Shown: positions 8,794 to 16,883 of the stretch, in pieces
Position numbering within the stretch: the first letter of the stretch is position 1
How the letters are laid out: each line of letters begins with the position of its first letter
NCBI GenBank assembly: GCA_966211765.1
Contig: CBIHOV010000001.1
Span: forward strand, 248,001-312,000
Reading direction: 5' to 3'
Length of the DNA stretch: 64,000 bases
Source: Paraflavitalea sp966211765
Lineage (GTDB): Bacteria > Bacteroidota > Bacteroidia > Chitinophagales > Chitinophagaceae
The notes under the pieces: model-generated
Databases searched by the model: none
What the model saw: only the letters and a program-made list of their open reading frames with translations
Told to the model about the DNA's origin: nothing
Made by a program: the position numbers and the translations under genes

Positions 8794-9817
8794 ATGTTGA
8801 ATACTTATGAAGCGTTAATGAATCGAGGTGAAAAAGTGCTACTGTAATCTTTGGAGTAACCAGCTTTGATCTGAGTAACCGGGTGGCTTGCATGATCTCT
8901 GCAAAACTAGCATCTTCTTGCCGGATATCATCTCCTTTTTTCAACGGGTAACCATTCAATATAGTATCCCGTAAGATCGTGAATGTATTACTACCGGTTT
9001 TCCGGGATATGCCTTTTTGTTGCAATAAAGAATCCGGTAATCCTTGTATCAGTCCTTTATAAGCATGGTCCTGGTACAGCACTTTCCAATCAAACAATGG
9101 CAGAGCAATATCCAATGGCAAAGGATAGTCCTGCAGGTTACCAATGTACTTTTCCAGTTCAGCTGCTTCAAGAATGGAGTTGCGCGTATGCTGGCTTTTC
9201 AGGTTGCCCATATTATAGCACATCAGTAACCCCCTGTTAACAGGTGGCACCCCGGTTTTCTGTTTGTATTTACATTGATACAGGCGGATGGTGGCCGAAA
9301 CCTCCCTTTGCTGAAAGAAGGGAAGCATTTTTAAGTGGGTTAATAAAGCGAAATAATTGTTTTTACTGGTAGCTGTCCAATCGCAGTCCAGTTGTATTTC
9401 ATGAATCGAGGCTGTGTTGGGCAATTGATGGGCGATGCCCGCCATCAGGTCCTGCAGCCTGTCGGCAAGGGAGGCCACATTATTACTATCGATCAGCTGC
9501 ATACATTCGTTGGTGATGAATACCGTGGGAATGATCTCTACCTGGCCATGCGATAGCCAGGCAGCTGTGCTATCGGTCATTTGGATCTTGGCTACCGGCA
9601 TGGGACGCAGCCCGGTAGGGTCCCACACTACATCAAAGAACTTGATGTAGAGCTTTTTCACCTGCAGTGTTTCCAGCGCATTTTTTTCGGTGGCTGTTAA
9701 GTCAACATTGGACTTCCAGTAATAAAATCCCCTGGTGATCGTATGGGAGTGATCGGCCTGCCGGCAGGCGGTCAGGAACAGAACGATCAATAAGCACTCT
9801 ATCATTTTGCTTTTCAT
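8759..9817 (-). CDS. Putative lipoprotein with DUF3142-like TIM-barrel character (352 aa)
   Basis: The first 17 residues form a lipoprotein signal ending in LFLTAC, so Cys18 is the likely lipidated residue; an internal start at Met5 would keep it. The mature part has ITRGFYYWKSN, KKLYIKFFDVVWD, HEIQLDCDWTATSKNNYFALL and a C-terminal LFHLDSLTLHKYS. The strand-helix pattern and the EIQLDCDW segment resemble DUF3142 glycosidase-like barrels; this is a visual match, not a search. It is the first gene of a two-gene unit, overlapping the 803-aa gene by 35 bp. Substrate and activity are unknown. Confidence 0.65.
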   Translation of the reverse strand: MKSKMIECLLIVLFLTACRQADHSHTITRGFYYWKSNVDLTATEKNALETLQVKKLYIKFFDVVWDPTGLRPMPVAKIQMTDSTAAWLSHGQVEIIPTVFITNECMQLIDSNNVASLADRLQDLMAGIAHQLPNTASIHEIQLDCDWTATSKNNYFALLTHLKMLPFFQQREVSATIRLYQCKYKQKTGVPPVNRGLLMCYNMGNLKSQHTRNSILEAAELEKYIGNLQDYPLPLDIALPLFDWKVLYQDHAYKGLIQGLPDSLLQQKGISRKTGSNTFTILRDTILNGYPLKKGDDIRQEDASFAEIMQATRLLRSKLVTPKITVALFHLDSLTLHKYSTYELEEIFDSLH

Positions 9818-9887
9818 GCAGTTTCAAAATTATGGGAACTGCGGTATTCCTTCTATTCCTTATTTTTACCGCCTTAAAATTGAATGA

Positions 9888-10367
9888 ATGACGATCCAAT
9901 TTGGTTACAATAAAAAGGAAGTGGTGCAGGCTTTACGCTATCATTTTCTGATGCGCCCTGAGATCAAAATATTACTGGTTTTTGTGAATGTATTCGCCAT
10001 TCTGTCGGCTGTGATGTATGCCATGAAATATATCCAGGCCTTGTCATTCCTGGCTTTTTCCATACTGTGGTTTATCCTGATGCTGGTCATCTGGCGCATA
10101 CTGCCGGGCAGCATTTACCGCCGGTCGGCTACTTTCAAAGACCATTTCATCATGCACTTCGAGGAGGATATGGTGGTGCTGGAAACCGAGCGTGGCTCAA
10201 AAGGCTGGCCCTGGAACGCTTTCAGTCATTTTGTGGAAAGCCATTATTTCTTTCACCTGTATTTCGATCCGCGCTCCTTCTTCCTGGTTCCCAAAGATGC
10301 TTTCCTGGATATTACGGAAGTACAGGAAGCACGTGAATTGTTTCGCAAAAAGCTGGGAAAGAAGTGA
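9888..10367 (+). CDS. YcxB-like family membrane protein
   Basis: 159 aa. Two adjacent hydrophobic helices at about residues 29-70 are followed by the soluble YcxB-like C-terminal domain, recognisable by FKDHFIMHFEEDMVVLE, the WPWNAFSHFVES segment and FFLVPKDAF. Proteins of this family in Firmicutes and Bacteroidota have no established function. Divergent from the lipoprotein gene at 8759-9817 with 70 bp between them, convergent with gldB. Confidence 0.8.
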   Translation: MTIQFGYNKKEVVQALRYHFLMRPEIKILLVFVNVFAILSAVMYAMKYIQALSFLAFSILWFILMLVIWRILPGSIYRRSATFKDHFIMHFEEDMVVLETERGSKGWPWNAFSHFVESHYFFHLYFDPRSFFLVPKDAFLDITEVQEARELFRKKLGKK

Positions 10368-10372
10368 AAACC

Positions 10373-10400
10373 AGCATATAGAATACAGAATATAGGAGCG
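10373..10400. repeat. 7-bp phased array, 4 units
   Basis: AGCATAT, AGAATAC, AGAATAT, AGGAGCG, starting 6 bases after the YcxB-like stop. The unit is the reverse complement of the one at 10454-10488, so the two arrays face each other across the convergent gap; a 12-bp stretch (10380-10391 with 10454-10465) can pair exactly. Confidence 0.65.
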
Positions 10401-10453
10401 CTGGACCCCGAAACTCAATGCGCCTGCATTTTATCAACTTGTTACACCTGAAG

Positions 10454-10488
10454 ATTCTGTATTCTGTCTTCTGAATGCTGTATTCTTA
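10454..10488. repeat. 7-bp phased array, 5 units, ending in the gldB stop codon
   Basis: ATTCTGT, ATTCTGT, CTTCTGA, ATGCTGT, ATTCTTA. The final TTA is the reverse complement of the TAA stop of the minus-strand gldB gene, so the array is fused to the gene end. Confidence 0.75.
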
Positions 10489-11529
10489 GTTAGGTTTGTA
10501 TTTGCTTTGCTGGTAGATATCCATGGCCGGGGTTTGCAGCAAGGCAGGGAGCTTCAGGTCGGGGTTTTTGGCCATATACTTCTTAACGATCTGCCAGCCG
10601 ACAAAGAGGCCAATATAGCCTGGAGAGCCTTCTCCCATTTCCTGCGTATTGGGTGCCTCACTCAGATAGTTTTTCAGTATATCGGGTTCATTGTTCATCA
10701 GCAGGCTATTGATCACGAAAAAATTCCAGATCTTTCCTTCACTCTTAAAGCATCCTTTTAACTGAATGTCGGTATATCCTATTTTAAGCGTGTCGGGTGT
10801 GGCGGGCATCAGTTTATCGAGTACATAGAGTCTTTTCCCCTTTTCCACCATTTGCTCTACCAGTGTCTTACCGGCAATCTTTTGCGGGTAAATATCATCA
10901 ACAACGGTTTTCATACAGTTCACCGGGATGTATTCCGGGGTAAAACGGCGGGAAATATAGGCAGGGAATAAAGAGCGTCCCATATCGCTGTTATAAAGAC
11001 TGAAGTCTTTGCCAAGGTGAAGCTGAAGTCCTACACCGATCCACTGTTCAGGTCTAAGGACGTCTCCGTAGGTGGCTAAAGAAGCCTGATCGAAGGCATC
11101 CATTGGGCCAATAAAGAAAACAAGGCGGGTTGGAGCTTTGTATTCAGGGAAGTAATATTTCACAAATTGCAACCCCTTCTTTACTTCCGCTTCAATAGAA
11201 CGGGTGGAGGAAAAAGTCTTGTCCACCGCTTCCTTTACAGGCTGGTAGTCCCGTATGAATTGCTTCATTAATGGTATGGCGCCGGTTGTGGTATCAGAAA
11301 ATGGCGGTAAGCCCATGATCCCCTGAAAATAATCAGTCATGAAATGGGGGTACTTTTTCGATAGCTGCTGCAGGGAAGGCATCAGGTGGTTGGTATCCAG
11401 GGCGAAGAAGTCCTGGTCAAAACGTTCAGCCAGCAGGTCTACTTTAATGTCGGATACATCCGGTGTATTTTTATCGCCGCAGGCAAACAAAGTGCATAAC
11501 AGTATGGCAATGAATCCTGTTTTCTTCAT
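10486..11529 (-). CDS. gldB: GldB-like gliding-motility lipoprotein
   Basis: 347 aa with a lipoprotein signal (KKTGFIAILLCTLFAC, Cys17). In Flavobacterium johnsoniae GldB is a cell-envelope lipoprotein required for gliding and is linked to the T9SS/gliding machinery. Recognisable features are the early DIKVDLLAERFDQDFFALD segment, HFMTDYFQGIMGLPP, PTRLVFFIGPMDAF, GVGLQLHLGKDFSLY and the RFTPEYIPVNCMKTVVDDI stretch. It is divergent from nadE; the same gldB-nadE neighbourhood is known in flavobacteria, which supports the name. GldC is not adjacent here. The shared 5' region holds a perfect 8-bp inverted repeat. Confidence 0.85.
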   Translation of the reverse strand: MKKTGFIAILLCTLFACGDKNTPDVSDIKVDLLAERFDQDFFALDTNHLMPSLQQLSKKYPHFMTDYFQGIMGLPPFSDTTTGAIPLMKQFIRDYQPVKEAVDKTFSSTRSIEAEVKKGLQFVKYYFPEYKAPTRLVFFIGPMDAFDQASLATYGDVLRPEQWIGVGLQLHLGKDFSLYNSDMGRSLFPAYISRRFTPEYIPVNCMKTVVDDIYPQKIAGKTLVEQMVEKGKRLYVLDKLMPATPDTLKIGYTDIQLKGCFKSEGKIWNFFVINSLLMNNEPDILKNYLSEAPNTQEMGEGSPGYIGLFVGWQIVKKYMAKNPDLKLPALLQTPAMDIYQQSKYKPN

Positions 11530-11552
11530 GGGTGAGAAACGTTTGAGTTGGA

Positions 11553-11571
11553 ATTATGTTGTAAACATAAT
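11553..11571. promoter_or_regulatory. Operator-like palindrome between gldB and nadE
   Basis: ATTATGTT-GTA-AACATAAT, perfect 8-bp arms with a 3-nt centre, 24 bp upstream of the gldB start. Placement in the divergent region suggests a regulator site for gldB; the cognate protein is unknown. Confidence 0.5.
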
Positions 11572-11637
11572 CCTAAAATTTGTTATACATCGTTAATTTG
11601 CAGTCTTTTGCAGGTAGACAGGAAGCCTTTCAAAATG

Positions 11638-11667
11638 TTGTGCCTACGGGTACATTGTGTAAATTTG
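11638..11667 (+). promoter_or_regulatory. Predicted Bacteroidota promoter of nadE
   Basis: TTG at 11638-11640 (-33), 19-nt spacer, TAAATTTG at 11660-11667, an exact match to the -7 consensus TAnnTTTG. Only 5 bases separate it from the ATG at 11673, implying a leaderless or very short-leader transcript, and placing the promoter inside the longer alternative frame. Confidence 0.65.
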
Positions 11668-11672
11668 TATGT

Positions 11673-13403
11673 ATGAAGATTGCATTAGCTCAACAGAATT
11701 ATCATATCGGCAATTTTGAAGATAATACAAGGAAAATAATTGGTGCTATTCAACATGCGAAATCGCGCGGAGCCGACCTGGTGGTGTTTTCCGAATTAAG
11801 CGTATGCGGCTATGCGCCCCGCGACTTCCTGGAATTCAATGATTTTATTAATGAATGTTACCGTGCACTTGATATCATCAAGGAGCATACGGAAGATATC
11901 GGTGTAATCGTTGGCAGCCCCATGCGCAATCCCGAGATAGCCGGCAAAGACCTGTTCAATGCTGCCTGGCTACTCTATGAGAAAAAAGTGCATGGCGTAG
12001 CACATAAGACCTTGCTGCCCAATTACGACGTGTTTGATGAATACCGCTACTTCGAGCCAGGGTATCAACACAATGTGATTCCCTTCAAAGGAAAAAAGAT
12101 CGCGCTCGTGGTCTGTGAGGATATCTGGAACCTGGGCGACAATCCGCTCTACCGCATGGCGCCCATGGATGTGCTTATCAAACAGCAGCCCGATCTGATC
12201 ATCAATATTTCGGCCTCCCCATTCGATTATGACCACGATGTAGACCGCATGGAGATCATCCGCGCCAATGTATTGAAGTACAAGCTGCCCATGTTCTATT
12301 GCAATGCAGTGGGATCACAAACCGAAATTGTTTTTGATGGCGGAAGCGTAGTGATGGATGCACAAGGCAAGCTGGTGAAAGAGCTAAAGTTCTTTGAAGA
12401 AGACTTTGCCATATTCGACGAAGCAGCATACAGCGGTAAAAAGCAGGAAGTCGGTAATGCAGCGCCGGGAGCCGCCCTGCATGCCTCAGATTTCGATAGA
12501 GAGATGCGGGTATCAAAGATCAGTGATCCGGAACAGATCATTGATTACCTCACTGCCGAAAAGAACATCCAGGAAATACACCAGGCGCTGATACTGGGTA
12601 TCCGTGATTACTTCCATAAGATGGGATTCAGTAAGGCCATCCTGGGTTCATCGGGTGGTATTGACAGTGCCGTTACCCTGGCGCTGGCTTGTGAAGCCCT
12701 GGGAAAAGAGAATGTGCGGGCTATCCTCATGCCTTCTCAATATTCTACCGGTCATTCCGTAAGTGATGCCGAACAGCTGAGTAAAACCCTGGGCAATCCT
12801 TACGATACCATACCCATTAAGGATGTATTTGATTCCTTCCTTACCTCCCTGAAACCGGTTTTCAAAGACCTGCCTTTCAGCCTGGCAGAGGAGAATATAC
12901 AAAGCCGCACCAGGGGTAACCTGCTGATGGCCATTGCCAATAAGTTTGGGTATATACTGCTGAATACTTCCAATAAGAGTGAGCTGGCTACCGGCTACGG
13001 CACCCTATATGGTGATATGGCGGGTGGTTTGAGTGTGTTGGGCGATGTCTATAAAATGCAGGTATATGCGCTGGCCCGGTACATCAACCGAAATGGTACC
13101 GTGATACCGGAGAATATTATTTATAAAGCGCCCTCTGCCGAATTGCGGCCTGATCAAAAAGACAGTGATAGCCTGCCGGAATACCATCTGCTCGACAAAG
13201 TATTGTACCAGTACATTGAAAGGCGGCAGGGGCCCAAGGAAATTGTGGCCAAAGGCATCGATGAGGCCCTGGTAAGCAGGATACTGAAAATGGTGAATAC
13301 GAATGAATACAAGCGCAACCAGTTTTGCCCCATTATCCGCGTAAGCTGCAAAGCATTTGGTGTGGGCAGGCGTATGCCGATCGTGGGAAAGTATTTGTCT
13401 TAA
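11673..13403 (+). CDS. nadE: Glutamine-dependent NAD+ synthetase
   Basis: 576 aa. Catalyses the last step of NAD biosynthesis, amidating nicotinate adenine dinucleotide with ammonia from glutamine. The N-terminal nitrilase-fold glutaminase (about 1-260) shows the catalytic Glu in VVFSELSVCGY (E41), Lys in AHKTLLP and Cys in LVVCEDIWN. The C-terminal synthetase has the ATP pyrophosphatase loop GSSGGIDSAVT and the NTSNKSELATGYGTLYGDM segment. The frame is open 93 bases further upstream, but MKIALAQQNYHIGNF is the conserved family start and a promoter lies just before it. Terminator at 13429-13457. Confidence 0.96.
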   Translation: MKIALAQQNYHIGNFEDNTRKIIGAIQHAKSRGADLVVFSELSVCGYAPRDFLEFNDFINECYRALDIIKEHTEDIGVIVGSPMRNPEIAGKDLFNAAWLLYEKKVHGVAHKTLLPNYDVFDEYRYFEPGYQHNVIPFKGKKIALVVCEDIWNLGDNPLYRMAPMDVLIKQQPDLIINISASPFDYDHDVDRMEIIRANVLKYKLPMFYCNAVGSQTEIVFDGGSVVMDAQGKLVKELKFFEEDFAIFDEAAYSGKKQEVGNAAPGAALHASDFDREMRVSKISDPEQIIDYLTAEKNIQEIHQALILGIRDYFHKMGFSKAILGSSGGIDSAVTLALACEALGKENVRAILMPSQYSTGHSVSDAEQLSKTLGNPYDTIPIKDVFDSFLTSLKPVFKDLPFSLAEENIQSRTRGNLLMAIANKFGYILLNTSNKSELATGYGTLYGDMAGGLSVLGDVYKMQVYALARYINRNGTVIPENIIYKAPSAELRPDQKDSDSLPEYHLLDKVLYQYIERRQGPKEIVAKGIDEALVSRILKMVNTNEYKRNQFCPIIRVSCKAFGVGRRMPIVGKYLS

Positions 13404-13428
13404 AAGTTATTGCATTTTATAAAACAAC

Positions 13429-13457
13429 AAGGCCCATGCATTTGCACGGGCCTTTAT
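13429..13457 (+). terminator. nadE terminator
   Basis: AAGGCCC (13429-13435) pairs with GGGCCTT (13448-13454), with additional TGCA pairing inside the loop, followed by TATTTC. It also lies at the end of the convergent lipocalin-like gene and may serve both. Confidence 0.75.
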
Positions 13458-13478
13458 TTCTTCAAGTAGAAAGTAAAC

Positions 13479-13913
13479 TTATTGTTTAGCGAAAACAAAA
13501 GTGATCGTAGCAGTGATGCCACCTTGTGAACCACTGGCTTCTACTACGAGGGTCTTGCCATCAAACGATTTAATATTACCAGAGTAACCGTCGATGTCAA
13601 TGTAGTTGCCGTCTAATTCCCAGGAGCTGGTGTAGCCTTCGCCATTTCCGCATTTGGTGCCTTCATCCTTAATTTTAGCAGAAAAGTCTGCATTTAGCAC
13701 GTACACATCATCTTTTCCGCAGGCTTCCACATACGTATCTAAAACATCTACTTCCTGGGAAAGTACTTTGGCTTTGGCCGATGTCAGCTTATAACTGCCG
13801 ATCAGGTTTTCCTTGGTGGCGGCTACTGCTTCATCCTTGTCTTTCTTACAAGCGGTAAACATCATTGCTGAGAAAGCAATGGCTAATACGAGGCGGATAG
13901 AGGTCTTTTTCAT
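13479..13913 (-). CDS. Lipocalin-like domain lipoprotein
   Basis: 144 aa. Signal MKKTSIRLVLAIAFSAMMFTAC gives lipidated Cys22 followed by the charged KKDKDEA typical of surface-directed Bacteroidota lipoproteins. The mature part begins LIGSYKLTSAKA and continues with alternating strands, including two Cys (in VEACGKDD and TKCGNGEG) that could form a disulphide, and closes with ITATITFVFAKQ. This is the pattern of the small lipocalin-like family common in Chitinophagaceae. Ligand and role unknown. Convergent with nadE, divergent from the MoxR operon. Confidence 0.75.
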   Translation of the reverse strand: MKKTSIRLVLAIAFSAMMFTACKKDKDEAVAATKENLIGSYKLTSAKAKVLSQEVDVLDTYVEACGKDDVYVLNADFSAKIKDEGTKCGNGEGYTSSWELDGNYIDIDGYSGNIKSFDGKTLVVEASGSQGGITATITFVFAKQ

Positions 13914-14091
13914 TCGTTGGATTTTGGTGAGTAATATCGTCCCCCGAAAACGGTTTATAGGCTATTTTATTGTTTTTCAGGGTACTTATTTGGCCTTTTT
14001 AAGGGCTTTTCATAAGTTGGCAAGTAACTTGCATCGGCTTTGTTCGTATTTTCATATCCTGATTATCAATCGTTCATAATAAAAGCTTTAT

Positions 14092-15093
14092 ATGGTGGCT
14101 ACTGCCGACGATATTCGTCAACTAAACGATAAGATCCAATACCACAGCACCTTTATCGACCGCCTGCGGGATGAAACGGCGCGGGTGATCATTGGACAGC
14201 ATACCATGCTCGACAGGCTCCTGATAGGCCTCCTGAGCAATGGACACGTGCTGCTGGAAGGGGTGCCCGGACTGGCCAAAACCCTGGCTATTAAATCCCT
14301 GGCACAGGCCATCCATGCAAAATTCAGCCGCATCCAGTTTACCCCCGATCTGCTGCCCGCCGACCTGATCGGTACCATGATCTACAACCAGCCCAAGAAC
14401 GAATTTATGGTGCGGAAAGGCCCCATATTTGCCAACTTTATCCTGGCCGATGAGATCAACCGGGCGCCGGCAAAAGTACAAAGCGCCTTGCTGGAAGCGA
14501 TGCAGGAACGGCAGGTGACGATCGGCGATACTACCTATAAGCTGGATGAACCCTTCCTGGTACTGGCCACCCAAAATCCCCTGGAGCAGGAAGGAACTTA
14601 TCCCTTACCGGAAGCCCAGCAGGACCGTTTTATCATGAAGGTGATCGTTGATTATCCCACCAAAGAAGAAGAACAAATTATTATAAGGCAGAATGTGATG
14701 GGCCTCCGGCCTCCGGAAGTAGGACAGGTGGTATCCATGCAGGAAATACAACAGGCGCGCGAACTGGTAAGGCAGGTATACCTCGATGAGAAAATAGAAA
14801 ACTATATCCTGGATATTGTGTTCGCTACCCGGTTCCCGGAACGCTACAAACTGGATAAACTGAAACCACTGATCGCTTATGGTGGCTCGCCACGCGCCAG
14901 TATTAACCTGGCCCTGGCAGCCAAAGCGCAGGCCTTCCTGAATAAACGTGGTTTTGTAATTCCGGAAGATGTACGCAGCATTTCGAAAGATGTGTTGAGG
15001 CACCGCCTGGGATTGACCTATGAAGCCGAAGCCGAAAACGTGAACGTAGAAGCCATCATTGATGATATACTGCGCGTAATTCCTGTGCCATGA
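14092..15093 (+). CDS. MoxR-family AAA+ ATPase
   Basis: 333 aa. MoxR ATPases act as chaperone-like partners of von Willebrand factor A proteins. Walker A is GVPGLAKT (57-64), Walker B ILADEINR (117-124), and the sensor region LATQNPLEQEGTYPLPEAQQDRF (about 158-180) is characteristic of the family. A C-terminal lid domain follows. First gene of a tightly packed operon: its stop overlaps the next start by 4 bp (ATGA), then DUF58, BatD-like and BatA-like genes. Upstream there is no clear -7 element. Confidence 0.95.
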   Translation: MVATADDIRQLNDKIQYHSTFIDRLRDETARVIIGQHTMLDRLLIGLLSNGHVLLEGVPGLAKTLAIKSLAQAIHAKFSRIQFTPDLLPADLIGTMIYNQPKNEFMVRKGPIFANFILADEINRAPAKVQSALLEAMQERQVTIGDTTYKLDEPFLVLATQNPLEQEGTYPLPEAQQDRFIMKVIVDYPTKEEEQIIIRQNVMGLRPPEVGQVVSMQEIQQARELVRQVYLDEKIENYILDIVFATRFPERYKLDKLKPLIAYGGSPRASINLALAAKAQAFLNKRGFVIPEDVRSISKDVLRHRLGLTYEAEAENVNVEAIIDDILRVIPVP

Positions 15094-15965
15094 GCCTAAC
15101 AACAGCCGAAATATTAAAAAAGGTCCGCGAGCTGGAAATTAAAAGCAAGAAGCTCACCCGGCATATTTTTACGGGTGAATACCACAGTGCTTTTAAGGGC
15201 CGGGGCATGCTGTTTAAAGAAGTAAGGGATTACCATGCGGGCGATGATATACGGTTTATCGACTGGAATGTATCGGCCCGTTTCAATCACCCCTATAGCA
15301 AAGTATTTGAGGAAGAGCGGGAATTGACCGTGATGCTGATGGTGGATGTAAGCGCCAGCTCATTGGTGGGCACGACTCATGCGAGAAAGAAGGACATGAT
15401 CACCGAAATGGCGGCTGTACTGGCTTTTTCGGCCATCAGCAACAACGATAAAGTGGGGTTGATCTTCTTCAGCGACAGTGTTGAGAAATTCATTCCACCC
15501 AAGAAGGGCCGCGACCATGTGCTGTACATGGTACGTACATTACTTACCATGGAGCCCTCCAAAAAAGGCACCAAAATAGGAGAGGCCCTGCGCCGCTTCA
15601 ACAACTCTACCCGGCAAAAATGCATCGCCTTCCTGCTGAGTGATTTCCTGGACAATGATTTTAATGACGACCTTAAAGTAGCAGGCAAAAAGCACGACCT
15701 GGTAGGGATCAAAGTATACGATAAGCTGGATATGCAGTTGCCGGATGCGGGATTGCTGGAAGTGCGGGATTCGGAAACGGGTGAACAGCAATTGATCGAT
15801 ACCAGCGACTTTTCCGTGCGGAAACAATATCAGGAAGCATTCTTTCAGCATACGAATTATTGCAAAAATATTTTCACCCATGCCGGCAGTGATCTGTTGC
15901 ATATACGCACAGACGAAGATTATGTGAAGGTGTTACAGAAATTCTTTATTGGCCGTAATAAGTAA
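15090..15965 (+). CDS. DUF58 domain protein of the MoxR-Bat operon
   Basis: 291 aa. The DUF58 signature RDYHAGDDIRFIDWNVSAR is at residues 46-64, followed by a VWA-like fold beginning MVDVSAS and including IAFLLSDFLD. No transmembrane segment is evident, so it is cytoplasmic. DUF58 proteins are the usual bridge between MoxR ATPase and membrane-bound VWA proteins. Start overlaps moxR stop by 4 bp; 15 bp separates it from the BatD-like gene. Confidence 0.92.
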   Translation: MSLTTAEILKKVRELEIKSKKLTRHIFTGEYHSAFKGRGMLFKEVRDYHAGDDIRFIDWNVSARFNHPYSKVFEEERELTVMLMVDVSASSLVGTTHARKKDMITEMAAVLAFSAISNNDKVGLIFFSDSVEKFIPPKKGRDHVLYMVRTLLTMEPSKKGTKIGEALRRFNNSTRQKCIAFLLSDFLDNDFNDDLKVAGKKHDLVGIKVYDKLDMQLPDAGLLEVRDSETGEQQLIDTSDFSVRKQYQEAFFQHTNYCKNIFTHAGSDLLHIRTDEDYVKVLQKFFIGRNK

Positions 15966-15980
15966 TGGACTAAATCATAC

Positions 15981-16880
15981 ATGAGCCGGTTTGTACGATA
16001 TATAATAGCTGGGATCTGTTTACTCGCTTGTTCGTTTGGAACAAATGCACAGGTATTGGTAAAAGCTTCTATTGACCGCGATAAAATATTGGTGGGCGAT
16101 AGCATCGTACTCACCCTGGATGTACGGGCGCCGCTGGGCGAAGAACCCACCTGGTTCAACCTGGACAGCTTGCCGCATTTCGAATTCCTGGACAAAGGAA
16201 AAGTAGATACCGTTGAAGGAGTGGACGGTAAAAAATGGGTACAACAATTGGTGATCACCAGCTACGATTCCGGCTACTGGCAAATACCCATATTGTCGAT
16301 GAAGGTGGCCGGTAAGACCTATTATTCCGACTCGCTGGGCGTAGCCGTAACTTATGCCAATGCCGACCTTTCACCCGACTACAAAGACATCAAGGAAATA
16401 GAGGATGTTCCCAATACCGAGACCAACTATATTCCCTGGATAATAGGTGCAGTGACCCTGGTGGCCATTGTTATCATCATCCTGCTGCTGTACCGGAAGA
16501 AAAAAGTAATACCTGTAGCAGCGCCGGTAGTGATAAAGCAAACACCTTTTGATGAAGCCATGCAGGCATTGGCAGCACTCAGGCAAAAAGACCTCCCTAA
16601 TAAAGGAGCCATCAAAGAATATTATACCGGGCTCAATGACATTCTGCGGGTATTTGTACAACGTAAATTGAATATCGCTTCCCGCGAAAAGACCAATGAG
16701 GAATTGATCATTGCCTTAAAGAAACAACAAATGCACGAAGAGCATTTTCAGGCGCTGTCAGACGCTCTGCGAATGGCCGATTTTGTAAAATTTGCCCGCT
16801 ATGAACCGGGTATTGCAGACAATGAGAAAAATTACACCATCATTGAAACTGCCATTAAAACACTCAATAATATCGCTTAA
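15981..16880 (+). CDS. BatD-like membrane protein
   Basis: 299 aa. Signal peptide of about 23 residues, an extracytoplasmic beta-rich domain (about 24-148; VKASIDRDKILVGDSIVLTLDV at its start), a single transmembrane helix at about 151-171, then a basic patch and a cytoplasmic helical domain ending near the C terminus. This layout is that of the Bat aerotolerance operon protein BatD, although it is shorter than full BatD and has only one N-terminal domain. Lies between DUF58 and BatA; only 3 bases separate its stop from the TTG start of BatA. Confidence 0.8.
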   Translation: MSRFVRYIIAGICLLACSFGTNAQVLVKASIDRDKILVGDSIVLTLDVRAPLGEEPTWFNLDSLPHFEFLDKGKVDTVEGVDGKKWVQQLVITSYDSGYWQIPILSMKVAGKTYYSDSLGVAVTYANADLSPDYKDIKEIEDVPNTETNYIPWIIGAVTLVAIVIIILLLYRKKKVIPVAAPVVIKQTPFDEAMQALAALRQKDLPNKGAIKEYYTGLNDILRVFVQRKLNIASREKTNEELIIALKKQQMHEEHFQALSDALRMADFVKFARYEPGIADNEKNYTIIETAIKTLNNIA

Positions 16881-16883
16881 GTT

